DNA from: Bacteroidales bacterium UBA1173
GTDB taxonomy: Bacteria > Bacteroidota > Bacteroidia > Bacteroidales > F082
DNA: 64,000 bases
Direction: 5' to 3'
NCBI GenBank assembly: GCA_002311655.1
Contig: DBYZ01000009.1
Coordinates: 74,453 to 138,452 of the forward strand
In this document: in pieces, positions 49,345 through 58,722 of the stretch
Numbering within the stretch: position 1 is the first letter of the stretch
Layout: each line of letters opens with the position of its first letter
Made by a program: the position numbers and the translations under genes
Notes under the pieces: model-generated
What the model was told of the DNA's origin: nothing
Seen by the model: only the letters and a program-made list of their open reading frames with translations
Databases searched by the model: none

Positions 49345-52300
49345 ATGTTCTTGATATTCGATACAGAAACGACTGGATTGCCAAAACTGAAAAACGCCCC
49401 GCTGACAAATTTCGAAAACTGGCCGCGAATGGTCCAGATAGCCTGGCAACTGCACGATGAACTCGGCAATTTCGTTGAGGCTCAGAATCATATTGTGCGT
49501 CCCGACGGCTTCGAGATTCCTATCAACGCCAAGATGGTGCATGGAATATCAACGGAATACGCCCTCGAACATGGCGAACCGCTTGCCGATGTGCTGAACA
49601 TGTTCCTCGAGGCTGCCCAAAAGGCTAAATACCTTGTCGGTCATAACATTAACTTCGACCTCAGCATTGTCGGATGCGAGTTCCTGCGCGACCGTGGCGA
49701 GAATCCGCTGCCAAATTGGAAAATCATCGATACTTGTACCGAAAAGACTGCCGAATACTGCAAATTCCCAGGAGGCAGTCACGGACGTTTCAAACTGCCT
49801 AAACTTATTGATTTTCATAAGCTTCTGTTCGGAGAAGATTTCAGCTCTGCTCATAACGCCTGCGCCGATGTGGAAGCTACAGCACGCGTCTTCCTCGAAT
49901 GCGTCCGTCTCGGAGTGCTTGATAATACTGACATTCCGGAAGGTGAGGAGTTCTTCAGAAAGTTCCGTGAGGCGAATCCTGACGTGATGAAGGCGGCGGG
50001 GATTGAGATAAAGCCGAACTATGAGGTGGAGAAGGATAAGATGGATAGGGAGGATAAGAAAGATAAAGAGGAGAAGATTGCGGAAACAGTACAAAAACCT
50101 GATGAAATCAAGTTTACGCATTTGCATGTGCACTCGCATTTTTCAATCCTTGACGGAATGTCGAAGATTCCGGATCTGGTTGACAAATGTCTGAAAAACG
50201 GAATGTATGCAATGGCTCTTACCGACCATGGTAACATGTTTGGAATCAAGGAGTTAGCTGATTATTCCGATAAGGTTAACGGAAAAGTCAAAGATAAGAT
50301 TAAGGAGCAAGAGGCGATTCTGAAGAAAGAAGACGCGACAGAAGAGGAGAAAAGCGCTGCCAATCAAGAGATTACGAAGCTGAAAGGTCAGTTTTTCAAG
50401 CCTATTTTCGGTACCGAGGCTTACTGCGCTCCAGTGAACATCGCAAAGCGCGACGGCCGTACCGACCGTGGTTGGCATCTTATCTTATTGGCGAAGAACA
50501 AAACCGGCTACAAAAACCTTTGTAAGCTGGCTTCAATAGCATATACTGACGGTTTCTACTACAACCCGCGTATCGACCACTCGCTTCTGGAGAAATATCA
50601 CGAAGGAATAATCGCGAGTTCGGCATGTCTCGGTGGCGAGGTGCCGCAAAAGATAATGAACGGCGACATCAAAGGCGCGGAAGAGACGATAATGTGGTTT
50701 AAGTCGCTGTTCGGTGATGACTATTACCTTGAGATTCAACGACATAAGACCGACAAACCAGGCGGTGACACAGAAGTATATGCACGTCAGGTGGAGGTCA
50801 ATAAAGTCATATTGGAACTTGCGAAAAAGACCAATACCAAGGTCATCTGCACCAATGATGCGCATTTCGTTGAGGAGGAACACGGCGAGGCTCACGACCG
50901 CTTGATTTGCTTAAGCACAGGCAAAGATCTCGACGACCCGACGCGAATGCATTACACCAAGCAGGAGTGGCTGAAGACGCCAGAGGAGATGTATAAGATC
51001 TTCTCCGATGTGCCTGAAGCCCTTGCAAACACTATGGAAATCGCCGACAAGGTAGAGTCGTATTCCATCAACTCTGACCCGATAATGCCGGAGTTCGACA
51101 TCCCTAAAGAGTTCGGCACCGTGGAGGAATACAAGAAAAAATTCACCGAAGAGGACTTATATAATGAATTCACGCGCGACGAGCATGGCAACGAGGTGAT
51201 GGGACGTGAGGCAGGCGAGAAGAAAATCAAGAAAATGGGCGGCTACGAGAAGTTGTACCGTATCAAACTTGAGGCTGACTACCTTGCGAAACTGGCTTGG
51301 GAAGGCGCAAAAATGCGCTACGGCGACAACCTCACCGACGAGCAGAAGGAACGCATCAACTTCGAACTTCACACCATGAAATCAATGGGATTCCCTGGTT
51401 ACTTCCTCATCGTTGCCGATTATATCCGTGGCGCTCGTGAAGAACTGGGCGTGTCTGTCGGTCCTGGCCGAGGCTCGGCGGCAGGTTCCGTGGTGGCTTA
51501 TTGCTTGAAAATCACTGATGTAGACCCTCTTAAATATGACTTGCTGTTCGAGCGTTTCCTTAATCCGGACCGTATCTCTTTACCTGATATCGACGTCGAC
51601 TTCGATGATGACGGACGTGGCAAGGTCCTCGACTGGATCACGCAGAAATACGGCAAGGAAAAGGTCGCGCACATCATCACTTACGGCACAATGGCAGCGA
51701 AATCAGCCATCCAGGATGTGAGCCGCGTACAGAAGATCCCGCTTTCAGAAGTGGCGACCATCAAGAGTTTCATCCCTGACCGCAATTTCCCTGACAATAT
51801 CAAGGATGAGAAGGGCAAGTCGCCGAAGGTGAACCTCAAAAACTGCTATAAATACGTTCCTGAGCTGAAAAACATGCTCAACGGCGACGATGAGAATGTG
51901 TCGTCAATGCTAACGTATGCTAGCGAACTCGAGGACACTAACCGTCAGGTTGGCATTCATGCCTGCGGCGTCATCATCGGTGCTGATGACCTGACAAAAT
52001 TTGCTCCGGTTTGCACCATCAAAGATAAGGATACAGGCGAGGATGTGCTTGTCACTCAATACGATGGACACGTCGTGGAGAATGTCGGTCTCATCAAGAT
52101 GGACTTCCTCGGCTTGAAGACCTTGACACAGATCAAGGATGCCTTGGCGAATATCAAGAAAACACACGGCATCGACCTCGACATCGACCATATTCCTATT
52201 GACGATAAGGAGACATTTGAATTGTTCAGTTCGGGTAACACCATCGGAACGTTCCAATTCGAATCGGCGGGCATGCAGAAATATCTGAAAGAGCTGCAAC

Positions 52301-53943
52301 CGACGGTGTTTGAAGACCTTATCGCTATGAATGCTCTCTACCGTCCGGGCCCGATGGATTACATCCCGAAGTTTATCGCTCGTAAGCAGGGCAGGGAGCC
52401 TATCGAATACGACTTCCCGGAGATGGAGAAATATCTCAAGGATACCTACGGCGTGACGGTGTATCAAGAGCAGGTGATGCTTCTGTCACGACAGCTTGCC
52501 AACTTCACTCGTGGCGAGTCGGACACCTTGCGTAAAGCTATGGGTAAGAAGCAGATAGCAAAGATGATGGAGCTCAAGGACAAGTTCATGAAACAAGGTC
52601 AGGAGCTCGGTCACGATGCCAAGATTCTTGAAAAGATTTGGAACGACTGGGAGAAATTCGCTTCCTACGCATTCAACAAATCGCACGCTACCTGTTATTC
52701 GTGGGTTGCATATCAAACCGCATATCTGAAGGCACATTATCCAGCGGAGTTCATGGCAGCTGTCTTGAATTCGAGTATCCGTGACGCTGAAGAGGTTGTT
52801 TTCATGCTTGATGAATGTAAGAGGATGAAAATCAACGTGTTGCCACCAAGCGTAAACAGATCTGAATACAAATTCACGGTTGACGAGCAAGGCAATATCT
52901 GCTACGGCTTGGGTGGTATTAAAGGCATTGGAGAGGTCGCTGATGCCATCAAAGATGAACGTGAGGCGAACGGCCGTTACACCAGTTTCGCTGATTTCAT
53001 GGCGAGAGTAGGAGCGAAGCATCTCAACAGAAAAGTGTTGGAACAGCTTGCAAGAGCTGGCGCTTTCAGCGATTTCACAGAGTTGCATCGCGCTGCATAT
53101 TTCTACATCGCTCCAGGTGAGAAAATGAACTTCATCGAGAAGTCGATAAAGCAAGTAAATGCAAGCAACGAACGCAAAAACAATGCTCAGATCGATCTTT
53201 TCGGAGAACTTGAGGCTGCCGGTGGCGATGATTTATTCAAACTCGACATTCCAGAATGCGAACACTGGTCGAACATCAAGATGCTGGAGGAGGAAAAGGA
53301 GGCTATTGGATTCTTCCTGAGCTCGCATCCGCTTGACGCTTACGAATATACAATTAGATATTTCATCGACACCAAACTGGAAAATCTGCAAAATGTCATC
53401 GACACCAAGAAAGGCACCACTATTCACATCGCCGGAATAGTGACAAATTCGGCAGAGATGACCACCAAGACAGGCAAGCCTTTTGGCAAGTATACCATTG
53501 AGGATCAGACAGGTAGCTATGATTTCGCTTTGTTCGGCGAGACGTATCTGAAGTTCCATTATCTCTTTGCTTTAGGCACGCCGTTGATGATAACGGGAAT
53601 CGTTCAGGAACCTTATTATAATAGGGATTTGCCGGATGACAAGAAACGTCCTAATGAGCTGAAAGTGTTGGAAGTCAAGCTGCTGGAAGATGTTTTCGAG
53701 AAATCGAAGCGTGAGGCAAAATTCGTTATGGATATCAATAAGTTGAACAGCGAAAATGTGAAGGCAATCATTGATATCATCAAGGAAAACACAGGAAATC
53801 AGCCGTATTCGATTCTGCTTATCGACAGGGAGCACAATATGACTTGCTCGACACATCCTGAAAAAGGCAAGATCAATGCGGAAGCTGTTTTCAAAAAAAT
53901 GAACGATTATGCGGATTTCGTGACGTATGATTTGTTAAAATGA
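49345..53943 (+). CDS. dnaE: DNA polymerase III alpha subunit fused to an N-terminal DnaQ-type 3'-5' exonuclease
   Basis: A 1532-residue protein. Residues 1-190 are a DEDDh exonuclease: D6/E8 in 'FDTETTG', D105 in 'HNINFDLSIV', H170 and D175 in 'AHNACADVEA'. A charged linker (about 225-255) leads to the PHP domain from residue 257 ('FTHLHVHSHFSILDGMSKIPDLV'). The polymerase core has 'GPGRGSAAGSVVAY' and the catalytic 'PDIDVDFDDDGR' (D748, D750). An OB-fold lies near 1350-1420. Typical DnaE proteins are about 1150-1260 residues without the exonuclease. The fusion puts proofreading and synthesis in one chain, like PolC but in a different order. Confidence 0.93.
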   Translation: MFLIFDTETTGLPKLKNAPLTNFENWPRMVQIAWQLHDELGNFVEAQNHIVRPDGFEIPINAKMVHGISTEYALEHGEPLADVLNMFLEAAQKAKYLVGHNINFDLSIVGCEFLRDRGENPLPNWKIIDTCTEKTAEYCKFPGGSHGRFKLPKLIDFHKLLFGEDFSSAHNACADVEATARVFLECVRLGVLDNTDIPEGEEFFRKFREANPDVMKAAGIEIKPNYEVEKDKMDREDKKDKEEKIAETVQKPDEIKFTHLHVHSHFSILDGMSKIPDLVDKCLKNGMYAMALTDHGNMFGIKELADYSDKVNGKVKDKIKEQEAILKKEDATEEEKSAANQEITKLKGQFFKPIFGTEAYCAPVNIAKRDGRTDRGWHLILLAKNKTGYKNLCKLASIAYTDGFYYNPRIDHSLLEKYHEGIIASSACLGGEVPQKIMNGDIKGAEETIMWFKSLFGDDYYLEIQRHKTDKPGGDTEVYARQVEVNKVILELAKKTNTKVICTNDAHFVEEEHGEAHDRLICLSTGKDLDDPTRMHYTKQEWLKTPEEMYKIFSDVPEALANTMEIADKVESYSINSDPIMPEFDIPKEFGTVEEYKKKFTEEDLYNEFTRDEHGNEVMGREAGEKKIKKMGGYEKLYRIKLEADYLAKLAWEGAKMRYGDNLTDEQKERINFELHTMKSMGFPGYFLIVADYIRGAREELGVSVGPGRGSAAGSVVAYCLKITDVDPLKYDLLFERFLNPDRISLPDIDVDFDDDGRGKVLDWITQKYGKEKVAHIITYGTMAAKSAIQDVSRVQKIPLSEVATIKSFIPDRNFPDNIKDEKGKSPKVNLKNCYKYVPELKNMLNGDDENVSSMLTYASELEDTNRQVGIHACGVIIGADDLTKFAPVCTIKDKDTGEDVLVTQYDGHVVENVGLIKMDFLGLKTLTQIKDALANIKKTHGIDLDIDHIPIDDKETFELFSSGNTIGTFQFESAGMQKYLKELQPTVFEDLIAMNALYRPGPMDYIPKFIARKQGREPIEYDFPEMEKYLKDTYGVTVYQEQVMLLSRQLANFTRGESDTLRKAMGKKQIAKMMELKDKFMKQGQELGHDAKILEKIWNDWEKFASYAFNKSHATCYSWVAYQTAYLKAHYPAEFMAAVLNSSIRDAEEVVFMLDECKRMKINVLPPSVNRSEYKFTVDEQGNICYGLGGIKGIGEVADAIKDEREANGRYTSFADFMARVGAKHLNRKVLEQLARAGAFSDFTELHRAAYFYIAPGEKMNFIEKSIKQVNASNERKNNAQIDLFGELEAAGGDDLFKLDIPECEHWSNIKMLEEEKEAIGFFLSSHPLDAYEYTIRYFIDTKLENLQNVIDTKKGTTIHIAGIVTNSAEMTTKTGKPFGKYTIEDQTGSYDFALFGETYLKFHYLFALGTPLMITGIVQEPYYNRDLPDDKKRPNELKVLEVKLLEDVFEKSKREAKFVMDINKLNSENVKAIIDIIKENTGNQPYSILLIDREHNMTCSTHPEKGKINAEAVFKKMNDYADFVTYDLLK

Positions 53944-55637
53944 AAAGATTGATAGTTATATTTATTGTTGCTGCCCACCTTGCCTCTTGTGGCAAGCATT
54001 CAGATATTACCGATATTCAGCTGCATCCAGATGCGGAGCTTATCCACATCGACTCCCTCATGCAATCCTCTCCCGACTCGGCACTGCAAACGCTGCTGTC
54101 GTGTCATTCCGAGTACGAAGTACGAGGAACCTCATCCGATATAAACGCTCACTACCAAGCATTACTAACTTCCGAAACCCTCTACAAAACCGACAACGTT
54201 CAGTCGAATCGCACCGAATTGCAAGCCGCAATACATTATTTCGACAGCCTTGCCGTGCGATATCCTGACAATGATGATATAATAATGCTCTCTGTGCGTT
54301 CCCATTACATGAACGGCGTTGGATATTATGAAAATGACAGCGTTGTTGAGGCGTGCCAGGAATATCTGAATGCGCTGGAGATTATGGAAGAGCATTTTGA
54401 TATTGATGAATTATCAGAATACGAGATTAAACTCATGGGATTGACATATACCAGGTTAGGTGAATTGTATTTTTATAATGGCACAGCGCAACCAGCGATA
54501 GAATTTTATAGATACGCTTTGATTTACTTCTCAAAATTATCAAACTTCAATTTATCAAACACATATAGGCGCATTGGATGTTCCTATCGTTTAGACAACA
54601 ATAACGATACTGCTTTATACTACTACAGAAAAGCATTATCTTTATCAGAAGCTGAGAACAAACTGTCAACTTATGGAGCCTCTCTAACAGAAGTTTCTTC
54701 AATATATTATGAATTAGGTTATTCAGATAGCGCATATTTGATGATAGGAAAAGCATTAATGTTGCCAATGAATGAAAGCCAGCGCATAACTAGATATCAC
54801 ACCATTGGTATGTTATATGAAAAAGATCATATTTATGACTCTGCAATATTTTATTTAGAAAAAAGTGTCAATAGCAAATCAGATGCGACACGAACCGTTT
54901 CTGCTGAGCTTCTAATGAATTGCTATCAAGCCGTAGGTGATAGTGGTAAAATGCAGTATTACAAAAACATGTACGGAGAACAATTGGATAAATATCGCGA
55001 TGCAGTAACAATTGAAGAAGATTTAGCCAAGATATACGAAGCATATAAACTTCGCAAACTATATGAAACCAACGTTTACAATAAGAAACGCAACCGCACA
55101 ATAATCATTATTGCATTACTAATCTTTGTTGTTATTTCCACAATACTTTATAATGTCAGAAAAAAGTATGTTAATATAAAGAAAACATCACACGACGACA
55201 TCGAAAGAAAAAACAAGGCTTTAGCCGAAATGAAACGAAAAATAGAGGTCAATCCTTTCGTTACAGAGCCTATATGTAAATACATTTTAGATATTGTTAA
55301 CGAAAATAGCTTCAAAGCAAAAGTCGATTTCAGAATTTACAAAGAATTTGCATTAAACAAAAACCAGATCATGTTGTTAAGAGATGCCGTTGACCGGCAT
55401 TACGATAATTTTACACAAACGTTGTGTAAAACATATCCCGACTTGACAATAGACGACATTGATTATTGCTGTTTCTATCTCCTTGGTCTGAAAGAAGCCG
55501 ACATATCCGCTCTCATACAGCGTGCCTATCCTACAGTTTACCAACGCAGCCATAAGCTAAAACGCATATTCAACACCACAGAATCGCTTCAATCATTTAT
55601 TGCCGCCATGGCATATCTGCCATGTCAAAACACATAA
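53940..55637 (+). CDS. TPR membrane lipoprotein with C-terminal helix-turn-helix
   Basis: A 565-residue protein. Lipoprotein-like signal ('AHLASC', Cys 17), TPR-type helical repeats about 100-370, one membrane helix (about 383-400, 'RTIIIIALLIFVVISTILY'), a short coiled segment, and a C-terminal LuxR-like HTH region about 480-555 ('LCKTYPDLTIDDIDYCCFYLLGLKEADISALIQRAYPTVYQRSHKLKRIF'). The periplasmic-sensor/cytoplasmic-HTH layout recurs in Bacteroidetes next to exported-protein genes. The start overlaps the dnaE stop (ATGA). Codons 55-67 fall in a dispersed REP-like repeat; downstream coding sequence is notably more AT-rich. Confidence 0.82.
   Translation: MKRLIVIFIVAAHLASCGKHSDITDIQLHPDAELIHIDSLMQSSPDSALQTLLSCHSEYEVRGTSSDINAHYQALLTSETLYKTDNVQSNRTELQAAIHYFDSLAVRYPDNDDIIMLSVRSHYMNGVGYYENDSVVEACQEYLNALEIMEEHFDIDELSEYEIKLMGLTYTRLGELYFYNGTAQPAIEFYRYALIYFSKLSNFNLSNTYRRIGCSYRLDNNNDTALYYYRKALSLSEAENKLSTYGASLTEVSSIYYELGYSDSAYLMIGKALMLPMNESQRITRYHTIGMLYEKDHIYDSAIFYLEKSVNSKSDATRTVSAELLMNCYQAVGDSGKMQYYKNMYGEQLDKYRDAVTIEEDLAKIYEAYKLRKLYETNVYNKKRNRTIIIIALLIFVVISTILYNVRKKYVNIKKTSHDDIERKNKALAEMKRKIEVNPFVTEPICKYILDIVNENSFKAKVDFRIYKEFALNKNQIMLLRDAVDRHYDNFTQTLCKTYPDLTIDDIDYCCFYLLGLKEADISALIQRAYPTVYQRSHKLKRIFNTTESLQSFIAAMAYLPCQNT
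54102..54138. repeat. TGTCWTTYCGAR repeat, family 2, copy C, inside a coding sequence
   Basis: TGTCATTCCGAG ... ACGAGGAACCTCATCCG with a perfect GTAC-GAA-GTAC core and TTCC/GGAA ends. It is read in frame as 'CHSEYEVRGTSS'. Related to copies at 32398-32437 and 42903-42954. Confidence 0.7.
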
Positions 55638-55691
55638 ATTATTGATTATCAATTACCACCCCTAATACATAACTTTACAGAACCTATTTTT

Positions 55692-55723
55692 CTTGACACA
55701 TTTTCATAATTGGGATAGTTTTG
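55692..55723 (+). promoter_or_regulatory. Promoter of the exported-protein/RHS cluster
   Basis: -33 CTTG (55692-55695), 20 nt, -7 TAGTTTTG (55716-55723); ATG at 55742. No other clear promoter was seen before 64000, so it may serve the whole run of genes. Confidence 0.6.
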
Positions 55724-55741
55724 TAAAAATTTTAATCAATT

Positions 55742-56107
55742 ATGAAAAAACGTATCATTTTAATCGTGTGCATGCTCGGAGCTATCGGTTTGAGTAATGC
55801 CAACAATCTAGTAACAGAAGACAAATTAACAGTTCGTGCCAGCACTGAAAATGGTGATGAAAAAACAAATGTAGCAGAATCAATATTTGCTGACATTAAT
55901 GGCCACTCCCTAACAGTAGCTTTCTCCCAAAACCTCGGAGAAGTTTCCATTGACATTTCTACCGCCTCCGGTGCAACCATTTTCTGTTTGTCGGTTCAAA
56001 CACCAACAGGCTATCAGTACTACATTCCTAACGCCGGCAGCTATGTTGTGACATTCACATTGCCTAGCGGCGATGAATATTATGGAGAGTTCGAGGTGAC
56101 TGACTAA
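55742..56107 (+). CDS. DUF3244-like small exported protein
   Basis: A 121-residue protein with signal peptide MKKRIILIVCMLGAIGLSNA and one beta-sandwich: 'ADINGHSLTVAFSQNLGEVSIDISTASGATIFCLSV...GSYVVTFTLPSGDEYYGEFEVTD'. This matches the DUF3244 pattern common in Bacteroidetes. Function unknown. It is the first gene after the promoter at 55692. Confidence 0.75.
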   Translation: MKKRIILIVCMLGAIGLSNANNLVTEDKLTVRASTENGDEKTNVAESIFADINGHSLTVAFSQNLGEVSIDISTASGATIFCLSVQTPTGYQYYIPNAGSYVVTFTLPSGDEYYGEFEVTD

Positions 56108-56140
56108 GTAAAAATCTAAACAAATCAAAAAAATGTAATT

Positions 56141-57187
56141 ATGAAAAAGTTAGCTACATTATTAATTGCAGTTGCAATTTTGCTCGGATTGAGCCAATGC
56201 AAGAAAAACAACATCGTCAAGCACAACGATGGAAATATTAGTTCTGTAACAGCCATTCAGCAAGGGCCTGATATAGAAAGAATCCTAAATTTCAACAAGG
56301 CGGTTCAGGCTCATCGCCAGAATCCTGATTTGAGAACTAGGGATATTGTTGATATTGAAGAAGCTGCCGACGATATCGCTGATCTTTTTAATGCGACTTA
56401 TACGGAGCCGACTGAGCATTATGGTGAGACAGAACGCGCCGAATTCATAATCACCCTCCCAGTAAATGAAAACGGCAAGGTGCTTCTTGACGACGTGGTG
56501 GAAGCATACGAAGAACTTGTGGCATTGGCAAGAGCCAACTATCATGCAAGCGCTTTGAGCGACAAGGGCTATATTTGCATGATAGCTACAGTGGAACAAT
56601 TGAGCGACAGCGAAGCCGAAGTAAGACTAATTGGAGTTTACGGTGAAAGAACAGATCGTCCTTCCACTAATGATAATTATTTTGATGAAAACTTATCATG
56701 GCCATACAAATACAATGCTGATGGACTATGTGAGCCTACAGAAGCTATTGGAGCAGATGATACGCTACTATCTGTCATTAAAAACATGTTCAATATTAGT
56801 GATATCGTTGTACCAGACGGATATAGAGCAATTGTTATCAAAGGAAAATCATCAGAATTCACCGGATACGATCATCCTGCTTGGGGTTTGTTCTGTAGAA
56901 CTGGCGAATATTCACTTAACATTTGCATCTGGGGTGATGAGATGAATCTTCTTCTCTCAAACAGTATTAATGCAATCTTTACGCTTGTGCCTGATGATTT
57001 AGGCATAAGCATGACCACAGGAGTTAGCACAGGGTTAACATACCAAGCCCCATACAAAGTTATTACTCTAGCAATAGAAGGAGATAATAATTATCCACAA
57101 TACATAACACACATATATAGAGTTGCTTATGGGCAGATTCAGTATATCGCGATAGGTGAAGATTTCGAAGGACCTTATGATTTATAA
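56141..57187 (+). CDS. Hypothetical exported lipoprotein
   Basis: A 348-residue protein with lipoprotein signal MKKLATLLIAVAILLGLSQC. I do not recognise the family. An N-terminal helical acidic region ('RDIVDIEEAADDIADLFNATYTEPTEHYGETERAEFIITLP', about 70-115) is followed by a mixed region up to residue 348. The 'GKVLLDDVVEAYEELVALARANY' helix and the later beta-rich part suggest two domains. It lies 33 nt after the DUF3244 gene and 8 nt before a T9SS protein gene. Confidence 0.7.
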   Translation: MKKLATLLIAVAILLGLSQCKKNNIVKHNDGNISSVTAIQQGPDIERILNFNKAVQAHRQNPDLRTRDIVDIEEAADDIADLFNATYTEPTEHYGETERAEFIITLPVNENGKVLLDDVVEAYEELVALARANYHASALSDKGYICMIATVEQLSDSEAEVRLIGVYGERTDRPSTNDNYFDENLSWPYKYNADGLCEPTEAIGADDTLLSVIKNMFNISDIVVPDGYRAIVIKGKSSEFTGYDHPAWGLFCRTGEYSLNICIWGDEMNLLLSNSINAIFTLVPDDLGISMTTGVSTGLTYQAPYKVITLAIEGDNNYPQYITHIYRVAYGQIQYIAIGEDFEGPYDL

Positions 57188-57195
57188 TAAATATC

Positions 57196-58719
57196 ATGAA
57201 ACACAGATTATTAATACTAATTATATGGGTGCTTCCTTTTATTGGAAGCGCCCAGCAGTGGGTAGTTGATTTAAACGACCATGAGGACTCCTCTTTGATT
57301 TTTGATGGGGTTTCAAGTGCTGATGGTGATGTAATGGCTGTAGGGTATTTTAAGAACCTCGATAACACCTACTACCCACTATTTATGAAAATACATAATG
57401 ATGGAAGTTATGAAGAGCCAAGTTACAATAATCTTCCTGATATAGCATTGTATACAGTCATAAAATTGAATAATGGCAATTATTTGTCTTCAGGGATATC
57501 CTCGGATCAATTGAAGCTCGGCGTGATTGTATTTAACAACGATTTAGATATTATATCAACAAAAATATATGATGCAGACACTATTGTCACTGGCAGTGAG
57601 GATGGATTATTAAGGACAGAGGCCCATGTGCTACTTGATGACGACGGAACCGTGGTGATGTGTGGAGCTTACCAATATCGTATAGATACATATACTGTGC
57701 CGTTCCGACCATTTTTCTACCGATTTGACGAAATGGGGAACATTCTCGATTGCAGGTATGCATATCCGCAACAAAACGAACCAGAATACAAGCTTAAAAC
57801 ATTCAAATGTTTACAGATTAAAAAAAGTCCTATATCTGAAGGATATCTGTTAATATGCTATGGCAGAAATGGGTCTTGTTCAGCTTTTGCTTATTATGAC
57901 AAAGAATTTAATTATGTTAGTGACCGTACAATCATGAACCCTAACATCGGTTATATGGCATTGTTTCATGAATGTTATTCCGATTACATGTTATCTGATG
58001 ATAGAATGCTCGTTTATGGATACAATACTCATGACTATCTCAAAAAAAACGGATTGGATCTGTTACTTGCTGATGTCAGTGTTGATGGTACTGTGAATAG
58101 TTTTATAGACATTTATCATACCGCAGACACAAGTCACAAAGAGACTGGAAATTGCATGGCTGTAGTTAACGACACTACAATATATGGAAGTTTTTATTCA
58201 TATCTTTCATGGAAGAATCCTGAAGTATGGCCAGGAGCTTGCCTGTTCAACAAGAACATGGAATTGCTCGGTTTAATATCATTACCATTGGAGCAATACT
58301 ATTGGTGCGGCACGTCAGCAATACTGCCAACCGAAGATGGAGGATGTATTATGCTTGGCGGTAATTACCCCAGTTTCGGAGGTAACAGGTCTTTTGGCGT
58401 TATGTTCAAACTTCTGCGCGAGGATTTCAATCCTATTCCGTGTAGTGTTAGTGAGGTGCCAAAAGAACAACTAAAAACAGTAGCATTCCCTAATCCGACT
58501 CGTGGTGATCTTAATATCGACATCTCCGATTTGCCTCAAAATACCGAGAATCGTATTAATATCACTGATATGCAAGGCATAACGAAAATGAGCCGAATAA
58601 TCCAAGGTGCAGGTAATCAGCTGACAATTGATGTTTCTGCGCTTGAACAAGGAGTTTATTTTTATTCAGTTTATAACAAAGAAAATGAGATTTTTAACGG
58701 GAAATTTATAAAGAACTAA
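57196..58719 (+). CDS. Exported T9SS type A protein, probable beta-propeller
   Basis: A 507-residue protein with signal peptide MKHRLLILIIWVLPFIGSAQ. The body has several 'DGGC/ DGTV ... G.Y' type blades ('DDDGTVVMCGAYQY', 'TEDGGCIMLGGNYPS'), resembling a beta-propeller. The C-terminal ~80 residues form a type A sorting domain ('VAFPNPTRGDLNIDI...QGVYFYSVYNKENEIFNGKFIKN'). Probably surface exposed; ligand unknown. Confidence 0.8.
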   Translation: MKHRLLILIIWVLPFIGSAQQWVVDLNDHEDSSLIFDGVSSADGDVMAVGYFKNLDNTYYPLFMKIHNDGSYEEPSYNNLPDIALYTVIKLNNGNYLSSGISSDQLKLGVIVFNNDLDIISTKIYDADTIVTGSEDGLLRTEAHVLLDDDGTVVMCGAYQYRIDTYTVPFRPFFYRFDEMGNILDCRYAYPQQNEPEYKLKTFKCLQIKKSPISEGYLLICYGRNGSCSAFAYYDKEFNYVSDRTIMNPNIGYMALFHECYSDYMLSDDRMLVYGYNTHDYLKKNGLDLLLADVSVDGTVNSFIDIYHTADTSHKETGNCMAVVNDTTIYGSFYSYLSWKNPEVWPGACLFNKNMELLGLISLPLEQYYWCGTSAILPTEDGGCIMLGGNYPSFGGNRSFGVMFKLLREDFNPIPCSVSEVPKEQLKTVAFPNPTRGDLNIDISDLPQNTENRINITDMQGITKMSRIIQGAGNQLTIDVSALEQGVYFYSVYNKENEIFNGKFIKN

Positions 58720-58722
58720 ATC

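Noticed and set aside
54165..54395. Antisense gene within the TPR/HTH protein gene
   Set aside because: No promoter or protein-like pattern; the plus-strand frame is well supported.
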